From the NCBI GenBank assembly GCA_030632865.1, contig DAOVTY010000131.1:1-8408 (forward strand): a stretch of 8,408 nt of DNA. The letters are read 5' to 3'. Every line of letters starts with the position of its first letter. Within the stretch, counting starts at the first letter, position 1. The translations under genes and the position numbers were made by a program. Positions 1-7,270 of the stretch are shown here, in pieces. The notes beneath the pieces are model-generated. The model worked only from the letters and a program-made list of their open reading frames with translations, was not told the DNA's origin and searched no databases. Source of the DNA: Bacteroidota bacterium. Lineage in GTDB: Bacteria; Bacteroidota; Bacteroidia; Bacteroidales; Prolixibacteraceae.

Positions 1-82
1 CAATTGTAATACCAGCAGCAACAGCTGCCGAAGTTCCAAGAAATGCTCTTCGTGAGACTGATTTTTTAGATTTTTCTGTCAT
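1..82 (-). CDS. N-terminal fragment of a Tat-exported protein (function unknown; possibly Gfo/Idh/MocA-type oxidoreductase)
   Basis: Only 27 codons are in the window; the gene runs off the left edge. The ATG is at 82-80 on the minus strand. The fragment begins MTEKSKKSV and continues with SRRAFLG, a twin-arginine motif (Arg11-Arg12) followed by a mildly hydrophobic Ala/Gly-rich stretch (TSAAVAAGITI). This is a Tat signal, so the product is probably folded in the cytoplasm, often around a cofactor, and moved across the inner membrane. In Bacteroidota, signals of this wording (SRRxFLGTSAA...GITI) are frequent on Gfo/Idh/MocA-type NAD(P)-dependent sugar oxidoreductases, but sulfatases, TIM-barrel sugar isomerase-like proteins and other redox enzymes use similar ones, so family assignment is only a guess. 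A promoter candidate with a matching distance lies upstream at 145-175. It is transcribed divergently from ahpC. Confidence 0.75.
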   Translation of the reverse strand, partial: MTEKSKKSVSRRAFLGTSAAVAAGITI

Positions 83-144
83 AATAAATTGTAATTTTTA
101 TTGGATAAGTATTTTTTGTATTCAATATTTTTCAAAAAAACATC

Positions 145-175
145 TAAATATAGTGATATTAAAGGTAGGGTCAAA
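145..175 (-). promoter_or_regulatory. Candidate Bacteroidota promoter for the Tat-signal gene
   Basis: Read on the minus strand, TTTG (172-175) is followed after 19 bases by TATATTTA (145-152). The Bacteroidota housekeeping consensus is TTTG, 19-21 bases, TAnnTTTG, so only the last base of the -7 element differs. The predicted start lies near position 138, giving a leader of about 55 bases before the ATG at 82. The match is short and in AT-rich DNA, so chance is a real alternative. Confidence 0.45.
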
Positions 176-324
176 AAAAATGTTTTTGTTGAATTAACAA
201 TATCATTTTTAAATAAAACGAGTTACACCTATGTTTAATTGAAATTAAAAATGAAATTCCGTTCAGTTTCAGTAAATTACTTCATTAAAAATAGCTTTTT
301 TCTATACCTGTTAAAAAAAATCAA

Positions 325-356
325 TTTGATTTGCGAGGTTCTATGAATTATATTTG
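325..356 (+). promoter_or_regulatory. Candidate Bacteroidota promoter for ahpC-osmC
   Basis: TTTG at 325-328 is followed after exactly 20 bases by TATATTTG at 349-356. Both elements match the Bacteroidota sigma-70-type consensus (TTTG / TAnnTTTG) without mismatch and at the preferred spacing. Transcription would begin at about 361-364, giving a leader near 50 bases before the ahpC ATG at 411. This is the best promoter match seen in the window. Confidence 0.65.
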
Positions 357-410
357 TGGCGTAATTTTAAATAAATCTAAATAATATTAACAATATAAAA
401 AATAAAAATT

Positions 411-935
411 ATGTTAACAGTAGGAGATAAATTTCCAAAATTTAAGAAGCCCGCAATTTTAGCAAACAAAGAAGTTGGAGAAATTAGTTCTAAAGATCAT
501 AAAGAAGGTGGTAAATGGATGGTAATGTTTTGGTACCCAAAAGATTTTACGTTTGTATGCCCAACAGAAATTATTGAATTCAATAATAACCACAGTAAAT
601 TTACCGAGTTAAATACTATTTTGTACGGTGCTTCTACCGATACTGATGATGTACATTTAGCATGGAGAGAAAACGATGCAAAATTGGCTAATCTTACTTT
701 TCCGTTAATTGCCGATACATCAAAATCGTTAAGTAAAAAGTTAGGAATTCTTCAGCCAGAAAAAGTGGCCTACCGTGTTACTTTTATTGTTGATCCTGAA
801 GGAGTAATTCAGTGGGTGAATGCAAATAACGATGCAACCGGAAGAAATGTTGCCGAAGTTTTAAGAGCTTTGGAGGCTACACAAAATCCAGAAAAGACTG
901 CTTGTGAATGGGTTCCAGGAGATCCTACTTTATAA
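411..935 (+). CDS. ahpC: Peroxiredoxin, AhpC family (mycobacterial AhpC-like)
   Basis: A 174-residue cytoplasmic thiol peroxidase that would reduce hydrogen peroxide, organic hydroperoxides and possibly peroxynitrite. The active site PKDFTFVCP carries the family signature PxxxTxxC: Pro43, Thr47 and peroxidatic Cys50. Arg122 in YRVTFIVDP fits the conserved active-site arginine, and Trp85 lies in HLAWREND. The C-terminal part (GRNVAEVLRALEA, then TACEWVPGDPTL) resembles Mycobacterium AhpC rather than the enterobacterial type. Mycobacterial AhpC has two C-terminal cysteines in a CAC arrangement; here the first is Thr and only Cys165 remains, so Cys165 is the only candidate resolving cysteine. 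The protein also stops right after GDPTL, about 20 residues short of the mycobacterial end. The ATG at 411 gives the full thioredoxin-like fold and sits about 50 bases after a good promoter. osmC follows after 28 bases, probably in the same operon. No ahpF or ahpD reductase gene is adjacent, so the electron donor is unknown. Confidence 0.95.
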   Translation: MLTVGDKFPKFKKPAILANKEVGEISSKDHKEGGKWMVMFWYPKDFTFVCPTEIIEFNNNHSKFTELNTILYGASTDTDDVHLAWRENDAKLANLTFPLIADTSKSLSKKLGILQPEKVAYRVTFIVDPEGVIQWVNANNDATGRNVAEVLRALEATQNPEKTACEWVPGDPTL

Positions 936-963
936 TTAACATTTAACCATAAAAAAATACATC

Positions 964-1389
964 ATGCAAGTAAGAAATGTAAAATCGGTTTGGAACGGAA
1001 GTTTGAAAGAGGGAAAAGGAAATATGAATATTACCGGATACAGCGGTCCATATACCTTTGCAACACGTTTTGAAAACAAAAAAGGAACTAACCCTGAAGA
1101 GTTGGTTGGTGCTGCACAATCTGGTTGTTATTCAATGTTTTTATCGGCACTTATTGATGGCGAAGGATTAACTGCAGAAAGCGTTGAAACAACAGCAGCA
1201 GTTACTTTAGGCGAAGTTGATGGGGGCCCGGCAATTACAAACATTAAACTGGCAACAGTTGTGAAATGTGAAGGATTATCTCAAGAAAAATTTGACGAAC
1301 TTTCTGTTGCTGCTAAAGAAAAATGTCCGATTTCGAGATTATTTGCAGGCGGAACTGCCACAATAGAATTAGATGCTAAATTAGCATAA
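964..1389 (+). CDS. osmC: OsmC-family peroxiredoxin
   Basis: A 141-residue protein, the usual OsmC length, with no signal peptide, so cytoplasmic. OsmC/Ohr proteins are homodimeric thiol peroxidases preferring organic hydroperoxides. Visible landmarks match E. coli OsmC: the start region VWNGSLKEGKG, Arg35 in FATRFENKKGTNPEELVGAA with Glu46, the first redox Cys55 in AQSGCYSMFLS, and the second Cys121 in AKEKCPISRLF. Cys55 and Cys121 are the peroxidatic/resolving pair known in the family; Cys102 (VVKCEG) is an extra cysteine. The motif CPISR and the TNPEELVGAA loop favour the OsmC branch over Ohr. The gene follows ahpC after 28 bases with no promoter or terminator between them, and a strong terminator follows 45 bases after its stop, so the two form a compact peroxide-defence operon. 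Confidence 0.93.
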   Translation: MQVRNVKSVWNGSLKEGKGNMNITGYSGPYTFATRFENKKGTNPEELVGAAQSGCYSMFLSALIDGEGLTAESVETTAAVTLGEVDGGPAITNIKLATVVKCEGLSQEKFDELSVAAKEKCPISRLFAGGTATIELDAKLA

Positions 1390-1584
1390 TAAAATATTCA
1401 GTTAGAATAGAATAATTGAAAATAGAGATAAGGTAAAAAGGAGTCGTGAGGCTCCTTTTTTTGTACAACAAAGGAATTTGACTTTCAAAGACAAACAATC
1501 TTTAGTTGGAAACTTAAAGTTTCGGAACACTGATTTCCTAAGTCCGTGAAAAGCAAAATAGATTAAGTTCAATAAAAATAAAGT
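1390..1584. other. Convergent intergenic gap between osmC and the GH13 gene
   Basis: The gap contains the osmC terminator (1435-1462) and about 120 bases that form the 3' side of the GH13 transcript. No coding sequence is supported. A short perfect palindrome, GAAACTTAAAGTTTC (1509-1523), lies in the part belonging to the GH13 mRNA, but no T-run follows it in that direction. The GH13 message may instead stop at the reverse side of the osmC hairpin. Confidence 0.65.
1435..1462 (+). terminator. Rho-independent terminator of the ahpC-osmC operon
   Basis: The left arm AAAAAGGAGTC (1435-1445) pairs with the right arm GGCTCCTTTTT (1450-1460) over 11 base pairs, including one G-U pair. The loop GTGA (1446-1449) is a stable GNRA tetraloop. 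A run of seven T residues (1456-1462) follows. It lies 45 bases after the osmC stop. Because the left arm starts with five A residues, the hairpin could also stop transcripts of the convergent GH13 gene, although in that direction the G-U pair becomes an A-C mismatch. Confidence 0.85.
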
Positions 1585-4308
1585 TTAGTTTATCACAATT
1601 TTTCTAACCAATATTTTTTCTTGATGAAAAACTTTCACAACATAAATTCCCGGCATAAAATTATCAATACTTAATCTTTTATTGTATTCCGAATTAAAAT
1701 CAGATTGGACAATTTTTTTACCTGTAAGCGAATAAATTTGAACTTCAGAAATTAAACTTTTCGAGTTGATATTTATTTCAGTTGTGGCAGGGTTTGGATA
1801 AATTATAATACTTTCTGTTTGTACCGAAATATCGTCTATTTCAGTTACAATATGCGGATCGTTAAATTTACGGGTTGAGTATAAACGATACTCACCGGGA
1901 TACAAATTAAACGATTGTGTAGTTGTACTTATTTCAATTGAATCGTGACTAAAAAACTCATACCATTTTCCTGTTTCCTGAAAAGTAACATCTGCAATGT
2001 TTCCCTGACTTGCAAAATTCCCAACAGCCAATACATGATTCTCGCCGCTGTTTAATCTATACCATTTTACTGCTCCTGTTAAATTATAATCAAAGTTATC
2101 GGGCGAAAACTCTTCGTACGTTTGTTTCAACTCATTAAGTTTTGCCATTACCTGAAATAGATCTGTTCGGTCTGTGTTATCAAGATATTCCCAGCGAGGT
2201 GGTTTTTCGCCCAACCTGCCATCATAATCGTTTATAGAAACATCGTAACCGCGCTCTCCAAATTGCCAAATCATTTTTGGTCCGGGCAACGGTATATGAA
2301 AAACAGAGTTCAGTTCAACTCTATTTAAAGCAGTTGGAAGCTCCTTGATATTATAATCGCCATTTACATAGCCATCTTGCAAACACGAAAGCATTACTCG
2401 CTCCTCGTCATGACTTTCGGCGTAAGTAACCAAGTGAGGTTCGCTCCAGTCACGCTCGCTATAAATTCCCCATTTAATGTCCGAATCACTTACATTTCCT
2501 CGTGCTGCTTCGCGATAATTATGGTTCATATTCCCCCACAATAACATTCCGTAATTGGCAAGTTGTTTTTCCTCATTATTATCAGAGAGGTGTTCTAAAA
2601 TTACAAGTGCATCAGAATTTCGTTTCCAAATTTCATCGGCCATACGTTTTAAAATTATTACCCGCGGAGTATCGTATTCCCATCCGTCGCCTGGAGTATT
2701 TGTAAATCCTTTCGTAAAATCGAAACGAAATCCATCCACTTTGTATTCATTAATCCAGAAAGAATTTACACTGTCAACCAGCTCTTTTGTAGCTGCTGAT
2801 TCATGGTTAAAATCCTTTCCCCAGTTGTAAATATGATTTGGAGATTCAATATTATACCAAGGATTTTCAGGCAAAATTGTATAATTATCCATGTACATTT
2901 GCACAAACGGACTTTGATCGTAACTGTGGTTTAAAACCATGTCTATTACCACTGCAATTCCGCGTTTATGACATTCATCGATTAATTTTTTGAGTTCGTT
3001 TTTTGGACCGTAATATTTATCGGGAGCAAAATAAAACGAAGGATTATAACCCCAACTCGAGTTACCTTCAAATTCGTTTACTGGCATTAATTCTAGCACA
3101 TTAATGTTTAAATCTTCCAAGTAATCAAGTTTTTCAAAAACTGCTTTATAAGTGTGTTCTTCGGTAAAATCACGAATCAACAATTCATAAATAACCAATT
3201 TTTCTTTTTCAGGAATTTGAAAATCGGTTATTTCCCAGTTGTAATTTACTTGCCCGGGTTGAAGAACAGATGCTATGCCCTCTGTTTTACCTTCAGGATA
3301 TTGAATGAGGTTTGGATATACTTCATCTTCAATATATTTGTCGCTCCAAGGATCTACAATTTTTTCGGTATAAGGGTCGGCAATTTTTATTTCACCATCA
3401 ATTAAATATTGAAAAACATACTCTTTACCCTCTTCTAGATTTGGAATATCGAGCCAGAAAAAATCGCCATCTTTTTTCATCTGAAATTCATTGGTAGCTT
3501 TCCAGTCATTAAAATCTCCAAGTACAAAAACAAATTCTTTTAACGGAGCCCATAAAACTAAAGCTGCCGAATTATCTGATGGGTAGTTTATTCCTTTTTT
3601 ATAACTTGTAGGTTTGGGTTCTGTAACAACATCGCCACGAACAAAAACCTGAACGGAATCGTACACTGTTTCGCTGTTTGCAGTTGCCTCGGCAATTAAC
3701 CAAAACTCCCCACTTTCGGTAAACGTATTGGTTGTAGTTATTTCTGTTCCATTATTTTGAGTAAGAACAGTTTCGTTAATCGATAACTTTAAATCTGCCG
3801 TAATTGAAGCTCTCGCCAAAATAGTAACAAGTTGATTTTTTTCTAATATTTTACTACCAGAAGGTTCCGTAATTTCAACAACCAATCCATCTTCGTAAAC
3901 ATTTATATACAGGTTATTTGTTTGTTTACTTCCATCCGATGAACGAAAAACAAATGCCATTTTAATAACTACATCACTTTCATTAACAGAATAATAGGTA
4001 TTTATGTCGGGAGTAATTTCCAGCTCATAAATACCATTTCCCTTGTTTGTAAGTTTAGGTTGAGTTGTATTATTTCCCCATGATTCAATTACATATTTCC
4101 AGTCAGAATCTGATGTGCTTTGGTTGGTAATTAAACCTGTGTGCGCATACAAATCTCCGGTAAAATAATCCAACCGGCTTTCTTTCGATGAGTCGAAAGT
4201 GATGGTAACTTTTTGATTTGCTACCGGAAGTGCCGGGTCGGTAGTTATTTGTGCATTTGCAATTAACGAAAAAACCAGAATCAATATTGATAAACTAAAA
4301 TATTTCAT
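1585..4308 (-). CDS. Secreted GH13 alpha-amylase-family enzyme with N-terminal beta-sandwich modules and T9SS sorting domain
   Basis: A 907-residue secreted glycosidase predicted to hydrolyse alpha-1,4 (or alpha-1,6) glucan. Residues 1-19 are a Sec signal peptide (hydrophobic core LSILILVFSLI, likely cut after ANA). Residues about 20-140 form a module seen in front of Bacteroidota amylases (ITFDSS..., TGDLYAHTGLI, ...AFVFRSSDGS); about 143-224 look Ig-like; about 240-315 are CBM48/E-set-like (LVLWAP...VLGDFNDW). The TIM-barrel, about 370-700, carries all GH13 landmarks: ELMPVNEFEGNSSWGYNP (406-422), region I DMVLNH (456-461), region II GFRFDF with nucleophile Asp530 and Arg528, region III ILEH with acid/base Glu572, and region IV ESHDEE with His633-Asp634. 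A C-terminal beta domain follows. Residues about 836-907 (IIIYPNPAT..., PGIYVVKV, KILVRKIVIN) are a type A T9SS sorting domain. It starts 34 bases after the upstream fusion gene and is last in the operon. The exact substrate and GH13 subfamily are not decided by what I can see. Confidence 0.93.
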   Translation of the reverse strand: MKYFSLSILILVFSLIANAQITTDPALPVANQKVTITFDSSKESRLDYFTGDLYAHTGLITNQSTSDSDWKYVIESWGNNTTQPKLTNKGNGIYELEITPDINTYYSVNESDVVIKMAFVFRSSDGSKQTNNLYINVYEDGLVVEITEPSGSKILEKNQLVTILARASITADLKLSINETVLTQNNGTEITTTNTFTESGEFWLIAEATANSETVYDSVQVFVRGDVVTEPKPTSYKKGINYPSDNSAALVLWAPLKEFVFVLGDFNDWKATNEFQMKKDGDFFWLDIPNLEEGKEYVFQYLIDGEIKIADPYTEKIVDPWSDKYIEDEVYPNLIQYPEGKTEGIASVLQPGQVNYNWEITDFQIPEKEKLVIYELLIRDFTEEHTYKAVFEKLDYLEDLNINVLELMPVNEFEGNSSWGYNPSFYFAPDKYYGPKNELKKLIDECHKRGIAVVIDMVLNHSYDQSPFVQMYMDNYTILPENPWYNIESPNHIYNWGKDFNHESAATKELVDSVNSFWINEYKVDGFRFDFTKGFTNTPGDGWEYDTPRVIILKRMADEIWKRNSDALVILEHLSDNNEEKQLANYGMLLWGNMNHNYREAARGNVSDSDIKWGIYSERDWSEPHLVTYAESHDEERVMLSCLQDGYVNGDYNIKELPTALNRVELNSVFHIPLPGPKMIWQFGERGYDVSINDYDGRLGEKPPRWEYLDNTDRTDLFQVMAKLNELKQTYEEFSPDNFDYNLTGAVKWYRLNSGENHVLAVGNFASQGNIADVTFQETGKWYEFFSHDSIEISTTTQSFNLYPGEYRLYSTRKFNDPHIVTEIDDISVQTESIIIYPNPATTEININSKSLISEVQIYSLTGKKIVQSDFNSEYNKRLSIDNFMPGIYVVKVFHQEKILVRKIVIN

Positions 4309-4342
4309 AATTAGTAATTTTTATACATGTAAAACTACACTA

Positions 4343-7177
4343 TTAGTATCCGATTAAAAAAGTTAAGGGAACATCTAATCGTTCTCTCCATGCGGCTTCT
4401 GAATGATTTTTACCTTCAAATTTAAGTGTTTTCCAATTGGATTTATCATAGCCCTTTAAGCGAATAAGCGAATCAATTTTTAGTTGATATGGTTCATAAA
4501 ATGCATCTAAGGTTTCGGTACCATAATCAAAATATATTTTATGATTTGAAGGATTTGGTGCATTCTTTGCAAAATAATCGATAAATGAATTCGCAATAAT
4601 TGGATTGTCGTTAAATGATCCAATCCAGTGAGTTGACAGACATGCAGCTCCGCCAAATACTTCAGGATACTCACATATTGCGTACATCGAAATTAATCCT
4701 CCATAACTCGAACCCATTATAAAAGTGTTCTGTTTATCGGTTTTTGTATTGTATTTTGTATTTATGAGCGGAATTAATTCCTCGACTATAAACTTTAAAT
4801 AATTATCAGATTTTATTTCATCCAACATTGTGGCAGTATATTCAACTTTGGCTAATTCAATACGCAACGAATCTATGTATTTCTGCGAAAGACTTTCAAA
4901 GGGTTTTTGCGGAAAATAATCTTTTACACGCTCATTTCCCGAATTCCAAATTCCAACAATAATTGTATTTTTTATCGCTTTTTTATTGAGCAATTTCCCC
5001 ATCATCTCGTCAACACCCCATTCATCGTTTAGCCACGACATTGATGCATCAAACAATGTTTGTCCATCATTCATATAAATTACGGAGTATTTTTTATTAC
5101 TATCGTAGTTAGAAGGTAACCAAACATCAACGTTTCGTGCGGTAACATATTTAGATTTAAAATTTTCGATTCTATCAATTGTGCCATTTTTAACCTTTGG
5201 AATATTTTTGTCTTTTGGAAACAGTGTTACTCTAAGCGTAGTTCCTCCATATGGAACCAATTCAATGTATTCCAACTCATCGTTTAATTCTAGCTTTTCT
5301 GGAATTGATGGTGTTTTGAAAACATCATACGAAAGTTGATAATCGGCAACTTTTTCGAGTTTCCAATTATTTACTTTTTTTACCGGCACTTTTATTTTAA
5401 TGGGAGAATTTCCTTCGTCCCACGGATAATTTTTTATTTCGTTTTGTTCTACTTCAATTTCCCCGTTTGAAAGGCTCAATGCATAATTCCATGATCCTTT
5501 GGGATGCATTTCGTAAGCTGGAAAATTTTCGTTTGAACGCTCATAATCTTTTATTATACTTTCTTTTTTGGGAATAGAGTAACTATAAACCAAAGGGCCA
5601 CGTTCAACTCCAATTTGATTATTTGGCCAGCTACTTGTTTTTACTTTCATAGGAATTGAAAGCGAAATTATATCGCCATTGGAAAACTCACGTTCAAGCT
5701 TAAAAAATGTTCCGGGTATAATTTTAAGTTCTGTTTTTTTCCCATTTATGGTAATTTTGGGTGAATCTGTCCATTCAGGTATTCTGAGTAAAAATGGGAA
5801 TGTTACTTTTTCTTTTACACTAAATTTAAAGTTAATAGTTTCAGAAAATGGATATTTAGTCTCTTCAGTAATTTCAATTGCCGTTTGGTTTTTTCCAACT
5901 TTTGCCGAAACAGATGATGGCCCGTACAAAGCTGCAACAAGTCCATTGTTGGCTCCTGATAACCACATTTGTTCTACATAATAAGGCATAAAACGATTTA
6001 CGTTTCCGGTACAACATTCTACATCGTGCCCCGGTGCAAAAGCCATTCTTGCCGGATTGTGACCGTATAAGTTAGATTCCATTGTAGCTAGAATCTGGTT
6101 TGGTGCAGAAAAATACTGATGCGATTTAAAGTCTTTGGTAACCGAACCAATGCCTGCGTTAAATACCGCTTTTTCAATTTTATCACCCAATTTTGCATTG
6201 CCGTTAATTCGCATTAAATATCCATAACTATGTGGGAAAACTGCTGTGTTACAAGTTTCGTGACCCGCTAAATCAGAAATGCCTTTAAAATGTTCGGTTG
6301 AACTTGGTAATCCAGAAATTAGCATATGGTGCTTTTCCATTTTGGCAATACCATTTTCAGCTTCATCTAAATAGGCTTTGTTTCCGGTATAACTATATAA
6401 AATTGCAGGAATTTTTACTAGTTCAAGGTAAACAACACCGTGCATATCTGGTACTCTATCCGATCCAAACACTATATTGTGTTCTTCTCCACCTTCACTT
6501 CTGTTTCTGTATTTTATATCAGACTTAAATAGTCTATACGCTTCTTCAGCAATATCGAGTAACTTTTGGTCTTTTGTTATTCCATAAAGCCAGCAAATTT
6601 CTTCTACGTTTGCCAGTTCTAAATCATCAGCAAAATCTTTAGCTGTAAAAGTTAGGTAATGTTTATGAAGTGCATCTACAATTTTTCTATCCCCGCTAAC
6701 TTCATAATTGGTCATAAAAGTTCTGAAAAAAGGTGCATAAGGCCACCGTTCCCAACGGTCTTGCAAGTTCGTACTAACTCTTCCTGTTTCCGGGCTAATG
6801 TGGTCTAAAACATACTGTGTTTGAACTTTTGCAATATTCAATAAAGAATCATCGTCGAGCAAATAGCCTAATCTGTTTGCCCCGTCAATATAATATGCTG
6901 TTTGTTCGTAAGGCCACCAAGCTTTTTGCGAGCCTTTAATTTTTTCGGTTGCCCACATTTTTGTATCGTATGGATATCCAGCAACATTTATATTTCCGGT
7001 TAAACCTGTTTTTTGCCTTTCTAAAAATGTTTTTATCCAACCTTGGGGGTGAATGTTTACTATTTTAAGTTTATTGAATTTATTATACTCCGGATATTCG
7101 CTGTTTTTTAAATTGTTATTTTCTGAACAACTAAACATAAACGATAACAGCAAACTCAGTAGTATTATTTTTTTCAT
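4343..7177 (-). CDS. Lipoprotein fusing a GH127-type (DUF1680) glycosidase to an alpha/beta-hydrolase esterase
   Basis: A 944-residue protein starting at the ATG at 7177, where MKKIILLSLLLSFMFSC gives a lipoprotein signal with Cys17 as the lipidated residue. The frame can be extended to a TTG at 7216, but that adds 13 charged residues before the signal. Residues about 35-650 match the GH127/DUF1680 fold, an (alpha/alpha)6 barrel followed by beta-sandwiches. The zinc-thiolate site known from bifidobacterial beta-L-arabinofuranosidase HypBA1 is present: Glu307 and Cys309 in HETCNT, and Cys388-Cys389 in VECCTGN, with Cys388 aligning with the nucleophile. Glu295 (STEHF) is the likely acid/base. 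Residues about 667-944 are a PF00756-like esterase: VIYMNDGQTLFDA, nucleophile Ser824 in GSSYGG, Asp891 or Glu888 in DYGTETLD as acid candidates, and His925 in GKNHSEAAW. Both catalytic sites look intact. It lies between the SusE-like gene and the GH13 gene. The sugar removed and the ester cleaved are unknown; GH127 relatives act on more than one sugar. Confidence 0.88.
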   Translation of the reverse strand: MKKIILLSLLLSFMFSCSENNNLKNSEYPEYNKFNKLKIVNIHPQGWIKTFLERQKTGLTGNINVAGYPYDTKMWATEKIKGSQKAWWPYEQTAYYIDGANRLGYLLDDDSLLNIAKVQTQYVLDHISPETGRVSTNLQDRWERWPYAPFFRTFMTNYEVSGDRKIVDALHKHYLTFTAKDFADDLELANVEEICWLYGITKDQKLLDIAEEAYRLFKSDIKYRNRSEGGEEHNIVFGSDRVPDMHGVVYLELVKIPAILYSYTGNKAYLDEAENGIAKMEKHHMLISGLPSSTEHFKGISDLAGHETCNTAVFPHSYGYLMRINGNAKLGDKIEKAVFNAGIGSVTKDFKSHQYFSAPNQILATMESNLYGHNPARMAFAPGHDVECCTGNVNRFMPYYVEQMWLSGANNGLVAALYGPSSVSAKVGKNQTAIEITEETKYPFSETINFKFSVKEKVTFPFLLRIPEWTDSPKITINGKKTELKIIPGTFFKLEREFSNGDIISLSIPMKVKTSSWPNNQIGVERGPLVYSYSIPKKESIIKDYERSNENFPAYEMHPKGSWNYALSLSNGEIEVEQNEIKNYPWDEGNSPIKIKVPVKKVNNWKLEKVADYQLSYDVFKTPSIPEKLELNDELEYIELVPYGGTTLRVTLFPKDKNIPKVKNGTIDRIENFKSKYVTARNVDVWLPSNYDSNKKYSVIYMNDGQTLFDASMSWLNDEWGVDEMMGKLLNKKAIKNTIIVGIWNSGNERVKDYFPQKPFESLSQKYIDSLRIELAKVEYTATMLDEIKSDNYLKFIVEELIPLINTKYNTKTDKQNTFIMGSSYGGLISMYAICEYPEVFGGAACLSTHWIGSFNDNPIIANSFIDYFAKNAPNPSNHKIYFDYGTETLDAFYEPYQLKIDSLIRLKGYDKSNWKTLKFEGKNHSEAAWRERLDVPLTFLIGY

Positions 7178-7219
7178 TTTAATCTGATATTTATATGGTT
7201 TGATTTCACTAAACAAACA

Positions 7220-7270
7220 AAAAATTAAAAGGGATAAGAATTATCTTGAAATATTTAAAAATTAAAAGGG
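7220..7270. repeat. 14-base direct repeat, second copy of the terminator arm
   Basis: AAAAATTAAAAGGG occurs exactly at 7220-7233 and again at 7257-7270 on the plus strand, 37 bases apart. The right-hand copy contains the 3' arm and U-run of the hairpin at 7257-7299 as read on the minus strand. The left-hand copy offers the same CCCTTTTAA sequence followed by six T residues, so it could serve as an alternative 3' arm. It may also simply be a small duplication. Confidence 0.7.

Larger units (their letters stand above)
83..410. other. Divergent intergenic region between the Tat-signal gene and ahpC
   Basis: This 328-base AT-rich stretch holds no credible open reading frame. It contains a candidate promoter for each flanking gene (minus strand 145-175, plus strand 325-356). 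The middle part, about 180-300, is very rich in A and T with scattered A and T runs. I see no convincing RNA gene or long inverted repeat, and no clear operator for a peroxide regulator. Confidence 0.7.

Noticed and set aside
230..237. Second -7-like element TATGTTTA upstream of ahpC
   Set aside because: No TTTG element lies 19-21 bases upstream, and the promoter at 325-356 is perfect and closer.
1509..1523. Palindrome GAAACTTAAAGTTTC as a terminator for the GH13 gene
   Set aside because: The stem is short and AU-rich and no T-run follows on the minus strand; it may be chance in AT-rich DNA.
2502..3497. Plus-strand open frames opposite the GH13 gene (2502-2705, 2555-2830, 3154-3405, 3312-3497)
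   Set aside because: They lie antisense to a well-supported glycosidase, overlap each other in different frames, and their translations show no domain or signal features.
5679..6528. Plus-strand open frames opposite the GH127-esterase gene (5679-5981, 6298-6528)
   Set aside because: They are antisense to conserved catalytic coding sequence and show no recognisable protein features or promoters.
7178..7216. Extended start for the GH127-esterase gene at a TTG codon (7216)
   Set aside because: It would put 13 residues rich in charged and polar amino acids before MKKIILLSLLLSFMFSC and spoil a textbook lipoprotein signal; the first ATG at 7177 fits better.
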